A stretch of DNA of 64,000 bases from Bacillus gaemokensis (GCF_001590835.1 NZ_LTAQ01000011.1:17996-81995), one strand, 5' to 3'. Positions 7,592 to 16,304 are shown, counted from the stretch's first letter. Numbers and translations are program-made. The notes: a model not told the origin generated them from the sequence alone.

Positions 7592-9226
7592 TTAGTTCAC
7601 GAACCTTTTCAGTAGAGGTAAACGCCCGATGCGATCACCGAGAATATGTGATGCAAGTCCACTCGTTAATACGAAAGAAAGATAGACGAATCCACCAACT
7701 GTACTACATATGATAACGATTAGTAATGATTCGATATAAGGTTCTCCAGGAATTAACCATCCTAGGATGGATTTTAGTCCCATTACGACAGCGGACATCG
7801 CTGCGGAGTAAATTGTAATAAGAAAAGCTGCTTTAGCTGTTTCTACAATATCAAATTTCGCAAATTTAACGATGCAATATAGCATAATGATATCAGAAAC
7901 GAGATATCCGAGAATTGTTCCAAGAACGGCACCATGCCCACCTAATAAGTAGAGAAGAGGCGTGTTTACTAAGATTTTTACAACAATACCAACAGAAAAG
8001 GCAATCATTGTTTTTCGTTGATAATCAATCCCTTGTAAAATTGCTGCTGAAACAGTGAAAATGGCACTCAATATTGCTGATGGCGCATAAGAAATTAAGT
8101 ATTGTGATCCGCCCAAGGCTGTTTCAGGACTCATGTATACCATACGAAATGCATCATATGCGATGCTAGCTAGTCCGAATGCAGCAGGGATGGTAAAGAA
8201 TAATAATACTTGAAAAATCTTTGTGATTTGTCCCTGTAATTCTTCTAGTTTTCCGCTTGTAAATGATTTTGTTATCGCGGGAATGATCGTAAGTGAAAAT
8301 CCTGTTGCGAGTGAAGCGGGAATCATAATTAATTTTTGTGCATAGTTCGTTATATAAGCGAAAATAGCATTTGCTGTTTCGAGTGGTGTTCCAACTGCTC
8401 TTAGTGCATCTGCAACTGTATATTGATCCACTAATGTGTACAGCGGAATAGCTATACCTACAAATACAATTGGAATCGCATAACGAAGTAATTCCATATA
8501 GATACTTTTTAATGGAATGTTAGATGATCTTGTTTTAAGCTCACCTTCTGGCGGTTTTAAGTTATTGTACTTTCTCCAGTACATCACTAAAATTGAAACG
8601 CTAGCAATGGCTCCGATTACTGCTCCAAATGTAGCAACGGCAACGGAAGAAGCGACAGACCCACCTAACAATTTTGAAACGATAAAACTACCAACTAAAA
8701 TGAAAACGACACGTGCGATTTGTTCGACAACTTGAGAAACAGCACTTGGTTTCATATGTTGGAAACCTTGGAAATAACCACGTGTGACACTCATTGCTGG
8801 TACGATAATAAGAGCAAAGCTTAGCGCACGCATGGTAAGCGTTACGTCAGCTATAAATCCTGGATCTGGGGTTTTCGAACGAATAATAAATTGTGATACG
8901 TAAGGAGCTCCAATAAATAAAATTAAAAATCCAGCAAAGCCCATAAACATCATTAGTTTTACGCTGGAATTATACAGCTTTTTACTTGTGCTATAGTCAC
9001 CTAGTGCGTTATATTTCGCGACAAATTTGGATACGGCAATTGGAATACCCGCCGTTGAAAAGCTAAGCAAGATGCCATACCAAGAATAGGCATATGCATA
9101 TAAAGCAACCCCTTGTTCACCAACTAATAATTGAAAAGGGAAGAAGTATATAAAGCCTAAAATACGAGAAATCATTGTGGCACCACTTAGTAAAGCAGTT
9201 CCTTTTAAAACTTTTGAAGTAGACAA
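7592..9226 (-). CDS. MurJ/YtgP-type polysaccharide (lipid II) flippase family protein
   Basis: A 544-residue multi-pass membrane protein of the MOP exporter superfamily, with about 14 hydrophobic helices. The N-terminus (LKGTALLSGATMISRILGF) and the repeated PSAILSAIF/ILQGIDYQRK region match the group containing YtgP (B. subtilis MurJ), SpoVB and YkvU. Such proteins flip undecaprenyl-linked wall precursors or sporulation polysaccharides outward. The start is TTG, with AGGAGG 9 nt upstream. It stands alone and converges on cysK. Which paralogue it corresponds to (YtgP, SpoVB or another) cannot be settled by eye; the 544-residue length matches YtgP. Confidence 0.82.
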   Translation of the reverse strand: MSTSKVLKGTALLSGATMISRILGFIYFFPFQLLVGEQGVALYAYAYSWYGILLSFSTAGIPIAVSKFVAKYNALGDYSTSKKLYNSSVKLMMFMGFAGFLILFIGAPYVSQFIIRSKTPDPGFIADVTLTMRALSFALIIVPAMSVTRGYFQGFQHMKPSAVSQVVEQIARVVFILVGSFIVSKLLGGSVASSVAVATFGAVIGAIASVSILVMYWRKYNNLKPPEGELKTRSSNIPLKSIYMELLRYAIPIVFVGIAIPLYTLVDQYTVADALRAVGTPLETANAIFAYITNYAQKLIMIPASLATGFSLTIIPAITKSFTSGKLEELQGQITKIFQVLLFFTIPAAFGLASIAYDAFRMVYMSPETALGGSQYLISYAPSAILSAIFTVSAAILQGIDYQRKTMIAFSVGIVVKILVNTPLLYLLGGHGAVLGTILGYLVSDIIMLYCIVKFAKFDIVETAKAAFLITIYSAAMSAVVMGLKSILGWLIPGEPYIESLLIVIICSTVGGFVYLSFVLTSGLASHILGDRIGRLPLLKRFVN

Positions 9227-9399
9227 AACATTTCCTCCTACTCTTGCTCTAATGCAATCATCCTATACTACTATAAACTCGTCACTGTATTTAATAAAGT
9301 ATAAACCATAAGTGGTACAATAGTATTCATCGAAAAGTCATATTTTGAATTTTTATAGGGGAAAATAGCGAAATAATACATGAAAATTCGAAAAATAAG

Positions 9400-9428
9400 T
9401 TGACACTATTTTTATTGTGTGATAAAAA
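9400..9428 (+). promoter_or_regulatory. Promoter of the T-box leader for the NSS transporter
   Basis: TTGACA at 9400-9405 is followed at 17 bp by an A-rich -10 (TAAAAA at 9423-9428, preceded by TGTG). It stands about 35 nt before the start of the T-box Stem I region. Confidence 0.55.
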
Positions 9429-9667
9429 TGATAGTAATCAATTCGGAAAACATATAGTTGGGCAATGAAAGGGTAAAGTAGTGAGAATCTCCCTATATCA
9501 GAGAGCTGGTGGTTGGTGCGAATCAGTATATAGATTATTCATGAAGTTCGTCCTGGAGCATCTTTCATAAATCTCATTGTGAGGAAATGAAAGACGGTAG
9601 TGTATACCGTTATCAAATAAAGTGGTGAAGAATTTTTTCATAACTAGGGTGGTACCGCGATATATAT

Positions 9668-9703
9668 CGTCCCTACGTTTTTACGTAGGGGCGTTTTTTA
9701 TTT
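9668..9703 (+). terminator. T-box terminator 1
   Basis: CGTCCCTACGT pairs with ACGTAGGGGCG, followed by TTTTTTATTT. It competes with the antiterminator formed by the T-box at 9646-9659. Confidence 0.9.
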
Positions 9704-9756
9704 AGGGATTAGCCTTGTTGTATCTTCATAACTAGGGTGGTACCGCGATATTTTAT

Positions 9757-9790
9757 CGTCCCTACGTTTTTACGTAGGGACGTTTTTTAT
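9757..9790 (+). terminator. T-box terminator 2
   Basis: CGTCCCTACGT pairs perfectly with ACGTAGGGACG, followed by a T-run. It belongs to the second T-box copy. Confidence 0.9.
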
Positions 9791-9844
9791 TTAGGTGGTT
9801 TCTTAGTATTCTTCACAACTAGGGTGGTACCGCGATGTTTTAAT

Positions 9845-9879
9845 CGTCCCTACGTCTTCGTAGGGGCGGTTTTTTATTT
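9845..9879 (+). terminator. T-box terminator 3
   Basis: CGTCCCTACG pairs with CGTAGGGGCG around TCTT, followed by a T-run. This is the last gate before the transporter gene. Confidence 0.9.
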
Positions 9880-9977
9880 CTGAAAGGAAGTGGTTGTATT
9901 AGAAAGGAAAGCGGATAGAACAATATGAGTAAGGTTGAAATGAAAAGAAAAAATAGAAGAAGAGAGGAGATAGAAAG

Positions 9978-11315
9978 ATGAATTCACAGCAATGGACATC
10001 GAAATTAGGTTTCGTTTTAGCAGCAGCAGGATCAGCTATTGGCCTTGGGGCGATTTGGAAGTTCCCATACATGGCTGGTGTTGGAGGGGGAGGGGCTTTC
10101 TTCCTGATTTTCATCGGTTTCACATTATTAATTGGTTTGCCTTTATTATTAGCTGAATTTGTAATTGGAAGAAGTACACAAAAAGAAGCTGTTGATGCAT
10201 ATAGAGAAATCGCTCCTAACACATTGTGGCCGTGGGTTGGGAAATTAGGAATTGTAACATGTTTCATATTACTTTCTTTCTACAGCGTTATCGGTGGTTG
10301 GATTTTATTATATTTATGGAATGCAATTACAGGTAGACTATGGGAAGGGAATGGTGCATATGAAGCAACATTTGGTGAAATTATTTCTAATCCATATTTA
10401 GCAGTTGGATCACAGTTATTATTTATTCTTATTACTATTTTTATTGTAAGTAAAGGAGTACAAAACGGTGTTGAAAAAGTAAATAAATATTTTATGCCAG
10501 CACTATTTGTTCTATTCTTTGTATTAATTGTTCGTGCGCTCACATTAGATGGAGCAGGAGAAGGGGTTCGTTTCTTCCTACAACCTAATTTTTCAGCTGT
10601 AAAGTCTACGGATATTCTATATGCGATGGGACAATCGTTCTTCTCATTATCTGTCGGTGTAGCAGTAATGGCAACATACAGCTCATACTTACCAAAAGAA
10701 GAAAGTTTACCACGTTCGGCATTTTCTATTGTTGGTTTAACACTTGTTATTACATTGCTTGCTGGACTTGCAATTTTCCCAGTTGTATTCGCATTTGGGA
10801 TGAAACCAGATCAAGGACCAGGATTACTATTTGTCGTATTACCGGCGGTCTTCAGTAAAATGGCATTTGGAAAACTATTTTTCGTTATTTTCTTATTACT
10901 ATTCTTCTTTGCCACTGTAACATCAGCAATTTCTATGTTAGAAATTAGCGTTGCTTCTTTAACGAAGAACGGTACAAAGAAACGTGAAAAAATGGCTTTA
11001 ATTATTGGTTTGTTAATCTTTGTTGTTGGGATTCCGTCAGCATTGTCATATGGTGTGTTAAGCGATATGAAACTATTTGGAAAAACAGTTTTTGATCTAG
11101 CAGACTTCGCAGTAAGTAACGTTCTTATGCCGCTTGGCGTATTATTAGTTGCGATCTTCGTTCCATTAAAAATGAAGAAAGATGTATTAATGAAAGAACT
11201 TGGAGTAAGTAAAAACAAAGGCTATAAATTATTTGTATTATGGCTATTCTTGCTTCGCTATATAGCACCGATTGCAATTATTATCGTGTTTTTAAATGTA
11301 ATTGGAATTATTTAA
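9978..11315 (+). CDS. Sodium-dependent amino-acid transporter, NSS (SNF) family
   Basis: A 445-residue protein with about 11-12 membrane helices. Helix 1 carries the NSS signature [18 protein letters not shown], with the unwound sodium-site glycines, then GGGAFFLIF. Later regions [19 protein letters not shown] (helix 6) and [11 protein letters not shown] (helix 8) match the family. Bacterial relatives such as MhsT and TyrT carry hydrophobic or aromatic amino acids. The Phe-type T-box upstream suggests uptake of phenylalanine or related amino acids when tRNA-Phe is uncharged. GAGGAG lies correctly before the ATG. A strong terminator follows. The family is firm; the substrate rests on the leader. 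Confidence 0.9.
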   Translation: MNSQQWTSKLGFVLAAAGSAIGLGAIWKFPYMAGVGGGGAFFLIFIGFTLLIGLPLLLAEFVIGRSTQKEAVDAYREIAPNTLWPWVGKLGIVTCFILLSFYSVIGGWILLYLWNAITGRLWEGNGAYEATFGEIISNPYLAVGSQLLFILITIFIVSKGVQNGVEKVNKYFMPALFVLFFVLIVRALTLDGAGEGVRFFLQPNFSAVKSTDILYAMGQSFFSLSVGVAVMATYSSYLPKEESLPRSAFSIVGLTLVITLLAGLAIFPVVFAFGMKPDQGPGLLFVVLPAVFSKMAFGKLFFVIFLLLFFFATVTSAISMLEISVASLTKNGTKKREKMALIIGLLIFVVGIPSALSYGVLSDMKLFGKTVFDLADFAVSNVLMPLGVLLVAIFVPLKMKKDVLMKELGVSKNKGYKLFVLWLFLLRYIAPIAIIIVFLNVIGII

Positions 11316-11364
11316 AAAGAACGCTAGCTTATCGTTATAATGATAGGCTAGCGTTCTTTTTGTT
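11314..11364. terminator. Bidirectional terminator between the NSS transporter and the deacetylase
   Basis: AAAAAGAACGCTAGC (11314-11328) pairs with GCTAGCGTTCTTTTT (11347-11361). It has A- and T-tracts on the proper sides for both converging genes. Confidence 0.88.
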
Positions 11365-11365
11365 T

Positions 11366-12058
11366 TTAAATTGCTCTTTTTTGTAACTCATTTACTGTGA
11401 CGAACTGATAACCTTGCTTAGATAACGAATCTAAAATCCCTTCAATGGTTTGTGAGTTACTATTAGAACTGTCATACATAGCGTGTAATAAAATGATAGA
11501 ACCTGGCTTTACATTTTGATTCACATAGTTGATTTTGTCAGTTGCAGAACTGTAAAAAGTATCAGGTTCAATGTCCCATGTAATGGTTTCGATGTTATGT
11601 TCGTTTAAATAATAAGGTAGACCGATTAATTTCTTTCCGTTAGGTGGCCTGAAATCGATTTTGTCTGTATAGCCTGTTTTACGAATTAATGTATTAGTCT
11701 TTTCAATCTCATCTTTAATAAAAGAGGGTGTTTTGAAAACCATTCTGTTATGAGAATACGTATGATTTCCAAGTTGATGCCCAGACTCTGCAATAGCTTG
11801 TCCTAACTGTAAGTTTTTCTCTAATTCGTTTCCGATAACAAAGAAAGTAGCTTTCGCGTTGTATTTATTTAAAAGCGATAATATTTGTTCAACGTTTTTT
11901 GTAGGACCATCATCAAAAGTTAGGGCAACAACCTTTTGATTTGTTTCTACACGATGTGTTAATTCACCAAATAATTGAAAGCTTCTTGCATTCATTAATT
12001 TGTAAGTCCCAAATAATAATAGGGAAAGGATAAAGATTATAATGATTCTTTTTTTCAT
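11366..12058 (-). CDS. Polysaccharide deacetylase (carbohydrate esterase 4 family)
   Basis: A 230-residue protein with an N-terminal membrane anchor (about residues 4-22) and an extracellular NodB domain. The catalytic and metal motifs are visible: ALTFDDGPT (Asp49, Asp50), GNHTYSH (about 98-104) with the two zinc histidines, RPPNGK, and the late LLHAM histidine. Such enzymes remove N-acetyl groups from peptidoglycan or chitin-like sugars, and the B. cereus group has many paralogues. The motif-3 variant RPPNG instead of RPPxG(x)Y is typical of several Bacillus members. It stands alone. The exact glycan substrate is not determined. Confidence 0.87.
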   Translation of the reverse strand: MKKRIIIIFILSLLLFGTYKLMNARSFQLFGELTHRVETNQKVVALTFDDGPTKNVEQILSLLNKYNAKATFFVIGNELEKNLQLGQAIAESGHQLGNHTYSHNRMVFKTPSFIKDEIEKTNTLIRKTGYTDKIDFRPPNGKKLIGLPYYLNEHNIETITWDIEPDTFYSSATDKINYVNQNVKPGSIILLHAMYDSSNSNSQTIEGILDSLSKQGYQFVTVNELQKRAI

Positions 12059-12210
12059 AACGTAACCTCACCTCACAATATCTTTTGACTCAATCAAAAT
12101 GTATTATATCAAAATAAGTCATTTGTTTCTTCTAAAAGTATGAAGATGCAAGTATGGGGAATTTATCATATAATAAAATGGAATCAAAAGGTATATTAGG
12201 AGGTGTTTAT

Positions 12211-12294
12211 ATGGCGATTACGATACAATTGCCAGACACTGCAGCGTCTCATGCAAAGCCAAGTATGGAAATGGCGATACTTTGCGTGAGGTAG
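12211..12294 (+). pseudogene. Short ORF of 27 codons, probably a truncated gene start
   Basis: ATG 12211 is preceded by a near-perfect AGGAGGTG at ideal spacing and opens MAITIQLPDTAASHAKPSM, stopping at TAG 12292-12294. A real initiation signal followed by a very short frame suggests a gene whose body was lost. The last part of the frame lies within a 103-bp segment bounded by 11-bp inverted repeats (12252-12354), which may be the interrupting insertion. I do not recognise the product, and a genuine micropeptide is possible. Confidence 0.4.
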
Positions 12295-12354
12295 ATAAGT
12301 AATATATAATCGCCAAAATGAGCTCGTATCATTTCTTTTCTATTTGGCTTTGCA
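12252..12354. repeat. Possible MITE-like element with 11-bp terminal inverted repeats
   Basis: TGCAAAGCCAA (12252-12262) is repeated in inverted form, TTGGCTTTGCA, at 12344-12354. The 103-bp segment between the outer ends has no coding potential and begins inside a well-initiated but quickly terminated ORF. No target-site duplication is obvious, so mobility is an inference. Confidence 0.3.
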
Positions 12355-12395
12355 CCTTATTGAAATGAACCATAAAAAATAAGGGGCGAGCAGAA

Positions 12396-12659
12396 ATGAA
12401 ATACGTAAAAGCAGCGACTGTTTTACCAGAAAACTTAATTATAGAAATTCAAAAGTATGTGCAAGGCGAAACAATCTATATTCCAAAACAGGAACATGCA
12501 CATCATAAATGGGGTACACGATCTGGAGGAAGAAAGCAAATTGACGCGCGAAATAGAGGAATTAAACATGCTTTTAAAAGCGGAACTTCAATTCATCAAT
12601 TAGCTGAAGAATACTTTCTTTCTGTGGAAACGATAAAAAAAATCGTATATTCAAAATAA
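12396..12659 (+). CDS. CD3324-family small protein with a Mor-like helix-turn-helix
   Basis: An 87-residue protein opening MKYVKAATVLPENLIIEIQ, with GETIYIPKQEH and a basic WGTRSGGRKQIDARNRG segment. Its C-terminus (IHQLAEEYFLSVETIKKIVY) reads as a helix-turn-helix. This matches the CD3324-like/Mor-activator-related small DNA-binding proteins of Firmicutes. AAGGGG precedes the ATG and a terminator follows, so it is a single-gene unit. Its target is unknown. Confidence 0.78.
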   Translation: MKYVKAATVLPENLIIEIQKYVQGETIYIPKQEHAHHKWGTRSGGRKQIDARNRGIKHAFKSGTSIHQLAEEYFLSVETIKKIVYSK

Positions 12660-12663
12660 CAAT

Positions 12664-12705
12664 GAAAAGCACTGATTATTCGATAAGAAATAATCAGTGC
12701 TTTTT
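12664..12705 (+). terminator. Terminator after the CD3324-family gene
   Basis: AAAAGCACTGATTA (12665-12678) pairs with TAATCAGTGCTTTTT (12691-12705). Confidence 0.85.
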
Positions 12706-12802
12706 GTGTATACTTTATTTATCAATTGTTTTCGACATTTTATAAAATACGTGTATCGTATACAATAAAAAGAGATCAACAATTTGGTATGGAGTGATAA
12801 AA

Positions 12803-13441
12803 ATGGAAGCTTTTATTAGAAGTGATCAATATAATTTTATAAAATCACAAGCTCATATTCTAGCGAATGGACATGTGACAGCAAACGATAGAGGCGTTAT
12901 TGCTGCCCTGAAGTCTCTTGCGATAGAAAAAGTATTACACTTATTTGAAAATCTTACTGATGAACAAAAAGAATTAATGGATACGATTTTGACAGTTGAA
13001 AATAGAGAGGACGCGGAAGCGTTTGTATTGAAGTTACATCCGTATGTAATTCCGTTTCAGGAAGTTACGCCGCAAACGTTAAAAAAATTATTCCCAAAGG
13101 CTAAAAAACTGAAGCTTCCTGAAATGGGAGAAATAAATATGAAAGCAATGTCTTATCTAGGTTGGATTGATAAAGGAACGAGCAGGAAGTTTATTATAGC
13201 AAGGAATAAAAATAAGTTTGTTGGTTTACAAGGTACATTCCAAAGTATAAACAAAAAAGGAATTTGTGCATTGTGCCATGGACATGAAGAAGTAGGTATG
13301 TTTCTTGTTGAAATAAAAGGGGATGTGCCAGGTACTTTTATTAAAAGAGGAAACTATATTTGTCAAGACAGTGTAGCTTGTAATCATAATATGAAGTCAC
13401 TTGATAAATTACATGATTTTATTGAGAGGTTGAGGAAATAA
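12803..13441 (+). CDS. FusB/FusC-family elongation factor G-binding protein
   Basis: A 212-residue two-domain protein. The N-terminal helical part (about 1-80) leads to the C-terminal EF-G-binding domain with a treble-clef zinc site. The cysteines are in ICALCHG and near the C-terminus in YICQDSVACN. FusB-type proteins free EF-G from fusidic-acid-stalled ribosomes, and chromosomal homologues are common in bacilli. An in-frame GTG lies 9 bases upstream (12794), but GGAG is spaced for the ATG at 12803. It stands alone between two terminators. Whether it gives fusidic-acid resistance here is not known. Confidence 0.85.
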   Translation: MEAFIRSDQYNFIKSQAHILANGHVTANDRGVIAALKSLAIEKVLHLFENLTDEQKELMDTILTVENREDAEAFVLKLHPYVIPFQEVTPQTLKKLFPKAKKLKLPEMGEINMKAMSYLGWIDKGTSRKFIIARNKNKFVGLQGTFQSINKKGICALCHGHEEVGMFLVEIKGDVPGTFIKRGNYICQDSVACNHNMKSLDKLHDFIERLRK

Positions 13442-13485
13442 TGTATAGTAGATAAAAGCGAATAAGAAGTGCTCTTTATTACTCT

Positions 13486-13517
13486 AAAAAACCTCCAAGA
13501 ATGAATTGGAGGTTTTT
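13486..13517 (+). terminator. Terminator after the FusB-like gene
   Basis: AAAAACCTCCAA (13486-13497) pairs with TTGGAGGTTTTT (13506-13517). Confidence 0.82.
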
Positions 13518-13529
13518 ACATTTGAACAT

Positions 13530-13650
13530 TTAACTTTTTAAAAGAGCGAGAGTATATACGTCGTGCCATGTTTTCGTGTCGTCATGCCACAAATGTTGTT
13601 TTAATAGACTTTCTATTCCAAATCCTAATTTCTTAATATTAGAAAGTCAA
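13530..13650 (-). pseudogene. C-terminal fragment of a GNAT acetyltransferase
   Basis: The minus strand encodes SNIKKLGFGIESLLKQHLWH followed by a WHDVYTLALL-type ending and TAA at 13532-13530. The KKLGF...LLKQH...WHDVY pattern is the typical last third of a RimJ/RimL-like N-acetyltransferase. An in-frame stop lies just upstream and no start or acetyl-CoA loop remains, so this is the tail of a lost gene. Confidence 0.65.
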
Positions 13651-13748
13651 TAGTGAGAGAAGCATGGGAAATAGATTGAAAAAAGTTTAGTCGTTTTTCC
13701 GTAATATGATATAATTTACAAAAAAAGTATATAAAATAGGTGGAGTAA

Positions 13749-13902
13749 GTGTTAAAAAAGTTTGTATACTCTTTGCAAAATTACATACTTATATTCATCG
13801 TTTTGTATATAACTTATACTGCCTCTCTCAGTTTTGGGTATAAGATGTTATGAGCATTAGCCATTGGGCAATTGGTGTCTTAGCTACTAACATTTTTTAG
13901 AT
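13749..13902 (+). pseudogene. Decayed small membrane protein
   Basis: GTG 13749, with AGGTGGAG upstream, opens a 34-codon hydrophobic frame (LQNYILIFIVLYITY) ending at TGA 13851-13853. A second frame overlapping by ATGA (13850) continues with SISHWAIGVLATNIF and stops at TAG. Both halves are membrane-like and meet at a frame change, which suggests one small membrane protein broken by a frameshift. It is not assigned to a family. Confidence 0.35.
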
Positions 13903-14014
13903 ACTTTTACTTTCATTAAGTGCTCGATAAAACGAAGTACTTCATGATTGGATTTAGATTCCAATCGGTATAAGGTGAATATGAAAAAATGGAATGTGAA
14001 CTGGGGGAAATGAA

Positions 14015-14113
14015 ATGTCTAATAAGAATCAAGAAAGAGTGAAAAATGAAATAAAACTATGGAGTTTAACGGCGGTTGTTCTTATTATTGTGTGGTATTT
14101 CTTCCAAAGGTAG
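14015..14113 (+). CDS. Small single-pass membrane protein (32 aa)
   Basis: ATG 14015 is preceded by GGGGGAA at good spacing. The product has a charged N-terminus (SNKNQERVKNEIK) and one hydrophobic helix (LTAVVLIIVWYFF) before a short basic end. It lies 41 nt upstream of the CPBP-protease gene and may be co-transcribed with it. Function is unknown. It is scored as real because SD, start and membrane topology agree. Confidence 0.5.
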   Translation: MSNKNQERVKNEIKLWSLTAVVLIIVWYFFQR

Positions 14114-14154
14114 TATGTTCATAGAGAAACTAGATGAATAGAGGAGAGATAACA

Positions 14155-14834
14155 ATGCATATCGATCTTGCACAGGAAGAGGCGCAAACTGCTAGAAGTT
14201 TGTATATGTTAGAAATTATAGGTATGGTTATTGCATTTTTTATATCTTTATTTAGTATACGTTATGTAAGCGATGCATTTAAGATAAACTTGGCGAATGA
14301 ATACACTTCAACTATGGTTTCGTGTAGTATTTTCTATGTAATCGTATTTGTTTATCCGCCGGCAAGACGATATTGTATCCAAATATTTTCTTTTATGACA
14401 TTTAGGGAGAAGAAACATTATTTTATTATAATAACCTCTGTAATTGGTTTAATTGTATATTTAGCTATATTACAGACGACTTTACAGGGAACACAGGATA
14501 GTACTAACTCTGCAGTAACGTATGTATATCCTGAGAAAGTAGAGTTCATTTTCTATGTGATTGGATCCATTTTGTTTGCCCTGCTATGGGAAGAGCTATT
14601 CTTCCGAGGAATTTTATTAATGAAGCTGGGAGAGTTTTTTCAAAGTGGATAAGTATAATAATATGTTCAGTAGTGTTTACCTTTGGTCATCCTATTTCAA
14701 TAGGCGCTACATTGTATATTTTTATGCTCGGAATCGTACTGGCAATTATATATTGGAAAACTAATAATTTTTTAGTACCGTATGGTGTACATTTGTTAAA
14801 TAATTCATTTGCAATGGCAATACATGCAGGATAA
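14155..14834 (+). pseudogene. CPBP (CAAX/Abi) intramembrane metalloprotease, frameshifted at a T-tract
   Basis: Two overlapping frames together make a complete CPBP protease. Frame 1 (14155-14652) has several membrane helices and the glutamate motif EELFFRG. Frame 2, from about 14635 on, has FTFGHP and HLLNNSFAMA, the two histidine motifs. The join is at six T residues (14635-14640); one extra T would restore a single frame. All catalytic motifs survive on the two sides, so the break looks recent. GAGGAGAG supports ATG 14155. Family members act in prenyl-protein processing, bacteriocin self-immunity or unknown regulated proteolysis. Confidence 0.8.
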
Positions 14835-14835
14835 T

Positions 14836-14882
14836 AAAACCCTCACTACTTGTTTCATTCAATGACAGCAGTGAGGGTTTTC
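14836..14882. terminator. Bidirectional terminator between the CPBP gene and msrA
   Basis: AAAACCCTCACT (14836-14847) pairs with AGTGAGGGTTTT (14870-14881). Confidence 0.82.
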
Positions 14883-14885
14883 TAA

Positions 14886-15419
14886 TTATTTTTTCCAATT
14901 TTCTTTAATGAAATTTTCACGACCAGACTCTTTACGTTCCTGTGCGTATTTCTCAGGATTTTTTTTATAGAAATGTTGATGGTATTCTTCTGCTTCATAA
15001 AAAGGAGCAGAAGGGCGAATTTCTGTTACGATTGGGTCTTTAAACATGCCGCTTTCTGCTAGAGCTTGCTTGGATTTTTCAGCTAGCTCTTTTTGCGTTT
15101 CATTATGATAAAAAATTGCTGTACGATAGGAAGGACCACGGTCAAAAAATTGTCCGCCATCATCAGTTGGATCAATTTGTGGCCAATATAAATCTAATAA
15201 TTTTTCATAAGGAAAAATAGAAGGATCGAATGTAATTTGAACGACTTCTAAATGTCCAGATGTTCCGGATTTTACTTGTTCGTATGTTGGATTTGGGGTA
15301 TGACCACCAGCATAGCCCGAAACAACTTTTTGAATACCTGGAAGTTCATCAAATGGTTTGACCATGCACCAAAAGCAGCCTCCTGCAAAGGTTGCGAGTT
15401 CGTATGTTTTCTCTGTCAT
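14886..15419 (-). CDS. msrA: Peptide methionine sulfoxide reductase MsrA
   Basis: A 177-residue cytosolic enzyme that reduces the S-form of methionine sulfoxide in proteins. The catalytic GCFWC lies at residues 14-18 (Cys15 nucleophile). [27 protein letters not shown] and the PTDDGGQF(F)DRGPSYRT substrate region follow. The frame extends upstream, but AGGAGG is 9 nt from the ATG at 15419, giving the standard length. No msrB is adjacent. The upstream SDR is on the same strand about 90 bp away. Confidence 0.95.
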   Translation of the reverse strand: MTEKTYELATFAGGCFWCMVKPFDELPGIQKVVSGYAGGHTPNPTYEQVKSGTSGHLEVVQITFDPSIFPYEKLLDLYWPQIDPTDDGGQFFDRGPSYRTAIFYHNETQKELAEKSKQALAESGMFKDPIVTEIRPSAPFYEAEEYHQHFYKKNPEKYAQERKESGRENFIKENWKK

Positions 15420-15510
15420 TGTTGTAATCCTCCTAAATATATATGTTTTATCTAGTATTATATAAATTGTTTTATTGCGCAATAAAATAGATTTGCAAAT
15501 ATATGTTTTT

Positions 15511-16269
15511 TTATAAACATGATCCGCCGCTAACATCAATTAATTGGCCAGTAATCCAGCGGCTGTCGGGGGAAGCGAGAAATGCAGCAGTATCTGCGAT
15601 ATCTTCTACTTCGCCTAAACGGTTAAAAGCGGATATCTCAGTAGCATACTGTTTCATCATTGGATCACTTAATAGTTCAGCATTCATATCTGTTTTGATA
15701 AAACCTGGGAGTATTGCGTTTACTGTTATTCCTCGTGAGCCAAGCTGTTTTGCTAGAGTAAAAGTCATTGTATTGATTGCGCCTTTTGTCATACTGTATG
15801 CAACGAAATCTGGTAAAGAAATACGCGTTGCAGCAGATGAAATGTTAATAATGCGGCTATTATCACGTAAACGTGGCAATGCTTGTTGTGTGATGAAGAA
15901 TGGTGCTTTTGCATTTACGGAAACCATTCTATCAAAAAAATCTTCAGTTGTTTCCTCGATAAAGGCCCCGGGACCAATTGCGGCATTATTTACTAAAATA
16001 TCAAACTGATTCCCGCCAGTACGTTTTTCTAATTCGGAATCTAAAGATGCGTAAAGAGCTTCTACACCATGTAATGATTCAAGATTTCCTTCTATAGAAA
16101 AGGCTGATCCGCCATTAGATTGGATTTCACTTACTGTCTCTTCTGCATCGCTTTTTCGATTTCCATAATGAACAGCAACTAATGCACCATCGTTTGCTAA
16201 GCGTTTTGCGATAGCACGTCCAATTCCGCGGCTTGCTCCTGTAACTAATGCAACTTTTCCTTTTAACAT
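15511..16269 (-). CDS. SDR-family oxidoreductase (FabG-like)
   Basis: A 252-residue classical short-chain dehydrogenase. It has the NAD(P) motif [12 protein letters not shown] near the N-terminus, NNAAIG, the catalytic serine in INISSAA and YSMTKGA (Tyr-x3-Lys). It ends with the usual [17 protein letters not shown]. Basic residues after the glycine motif (GNRKS) favour NADPH. It resembles 3-oxoacyl-ACP reductases but lies outside any fatty-acid cluster, so the substrate is open. AAGGAG is 11 nt from ATG 16269. A GTG at 16281 overlaps the SD and is unlikely. A long palindrome lies just upstream. Confidence 0.87.
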   Translation of the reverse strand: MLKGKVALVTGASRGIGRAIAKRLANDGALVAVHYGNRKSDAEETVSEIQSNGGSAFSIEGNLESLHGVEALYASLDSELEKRTGGNQFDILVNNAAIGPGAFIEETTEDFFDRMVSVNAKAPFFITQQALPRLRDNSRIINISSAATRISLPDFVAYSMTKGAINTMTFTLAKQLGSRGITVNAILPGFIKTDMNAELLSDPMMKQYATEISAFNRLGEVEDIADTAAFLASPDSRWITGQLIDVSGGSCL

Positions 16270-16304
16270 ATACTGACCCACTCCTTATAATTTAAAATAT
16301 GTAT

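Larger units (their letters stand above)
9460..9880 (+). ncRNA. T-box riboswitch, predicted Phe specifier, with three antiterminator/terminator modules
   Basis: Stem I has the AGAGAG box (9500-9505), the GGTTGGTGCGAA distal region and a specifier in GAAG-TTC-G with TTC at 9547-9549. This aligns base for base with GAAG-ATC-A of the Ile T-boxes at 16.6-17.2 kb, which supports phenylalanine. The T-box sequence AGGGTGGTACCGCG occurs three times: 9646-9659, 9734-9747 and 9821-9834. Each copy is followed by its own CGTCCCTACG-type terminator with T-run. One tRNA sensor therefore precedes three decision units at 87-88-nt spacing. It controls the transporter gene at 9978. Confidence 0.93.

Noticed and set aside
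9646-9879. The three T-box/terminator repeats as a CRISPR array or simple tandem repeat
   Set aside because: Each unit has T-box and terminator function signals, the spacing is fixed by RNA structure, and there are no spacer-like inserts or cas genes.
9899-10267. A minus-strand open frame of about 120 codons across the T-box end and the transporter start
   Set aside because: It is the mirror of the conserved NSS N-terminus, has no family features and crosses the T-box control region.
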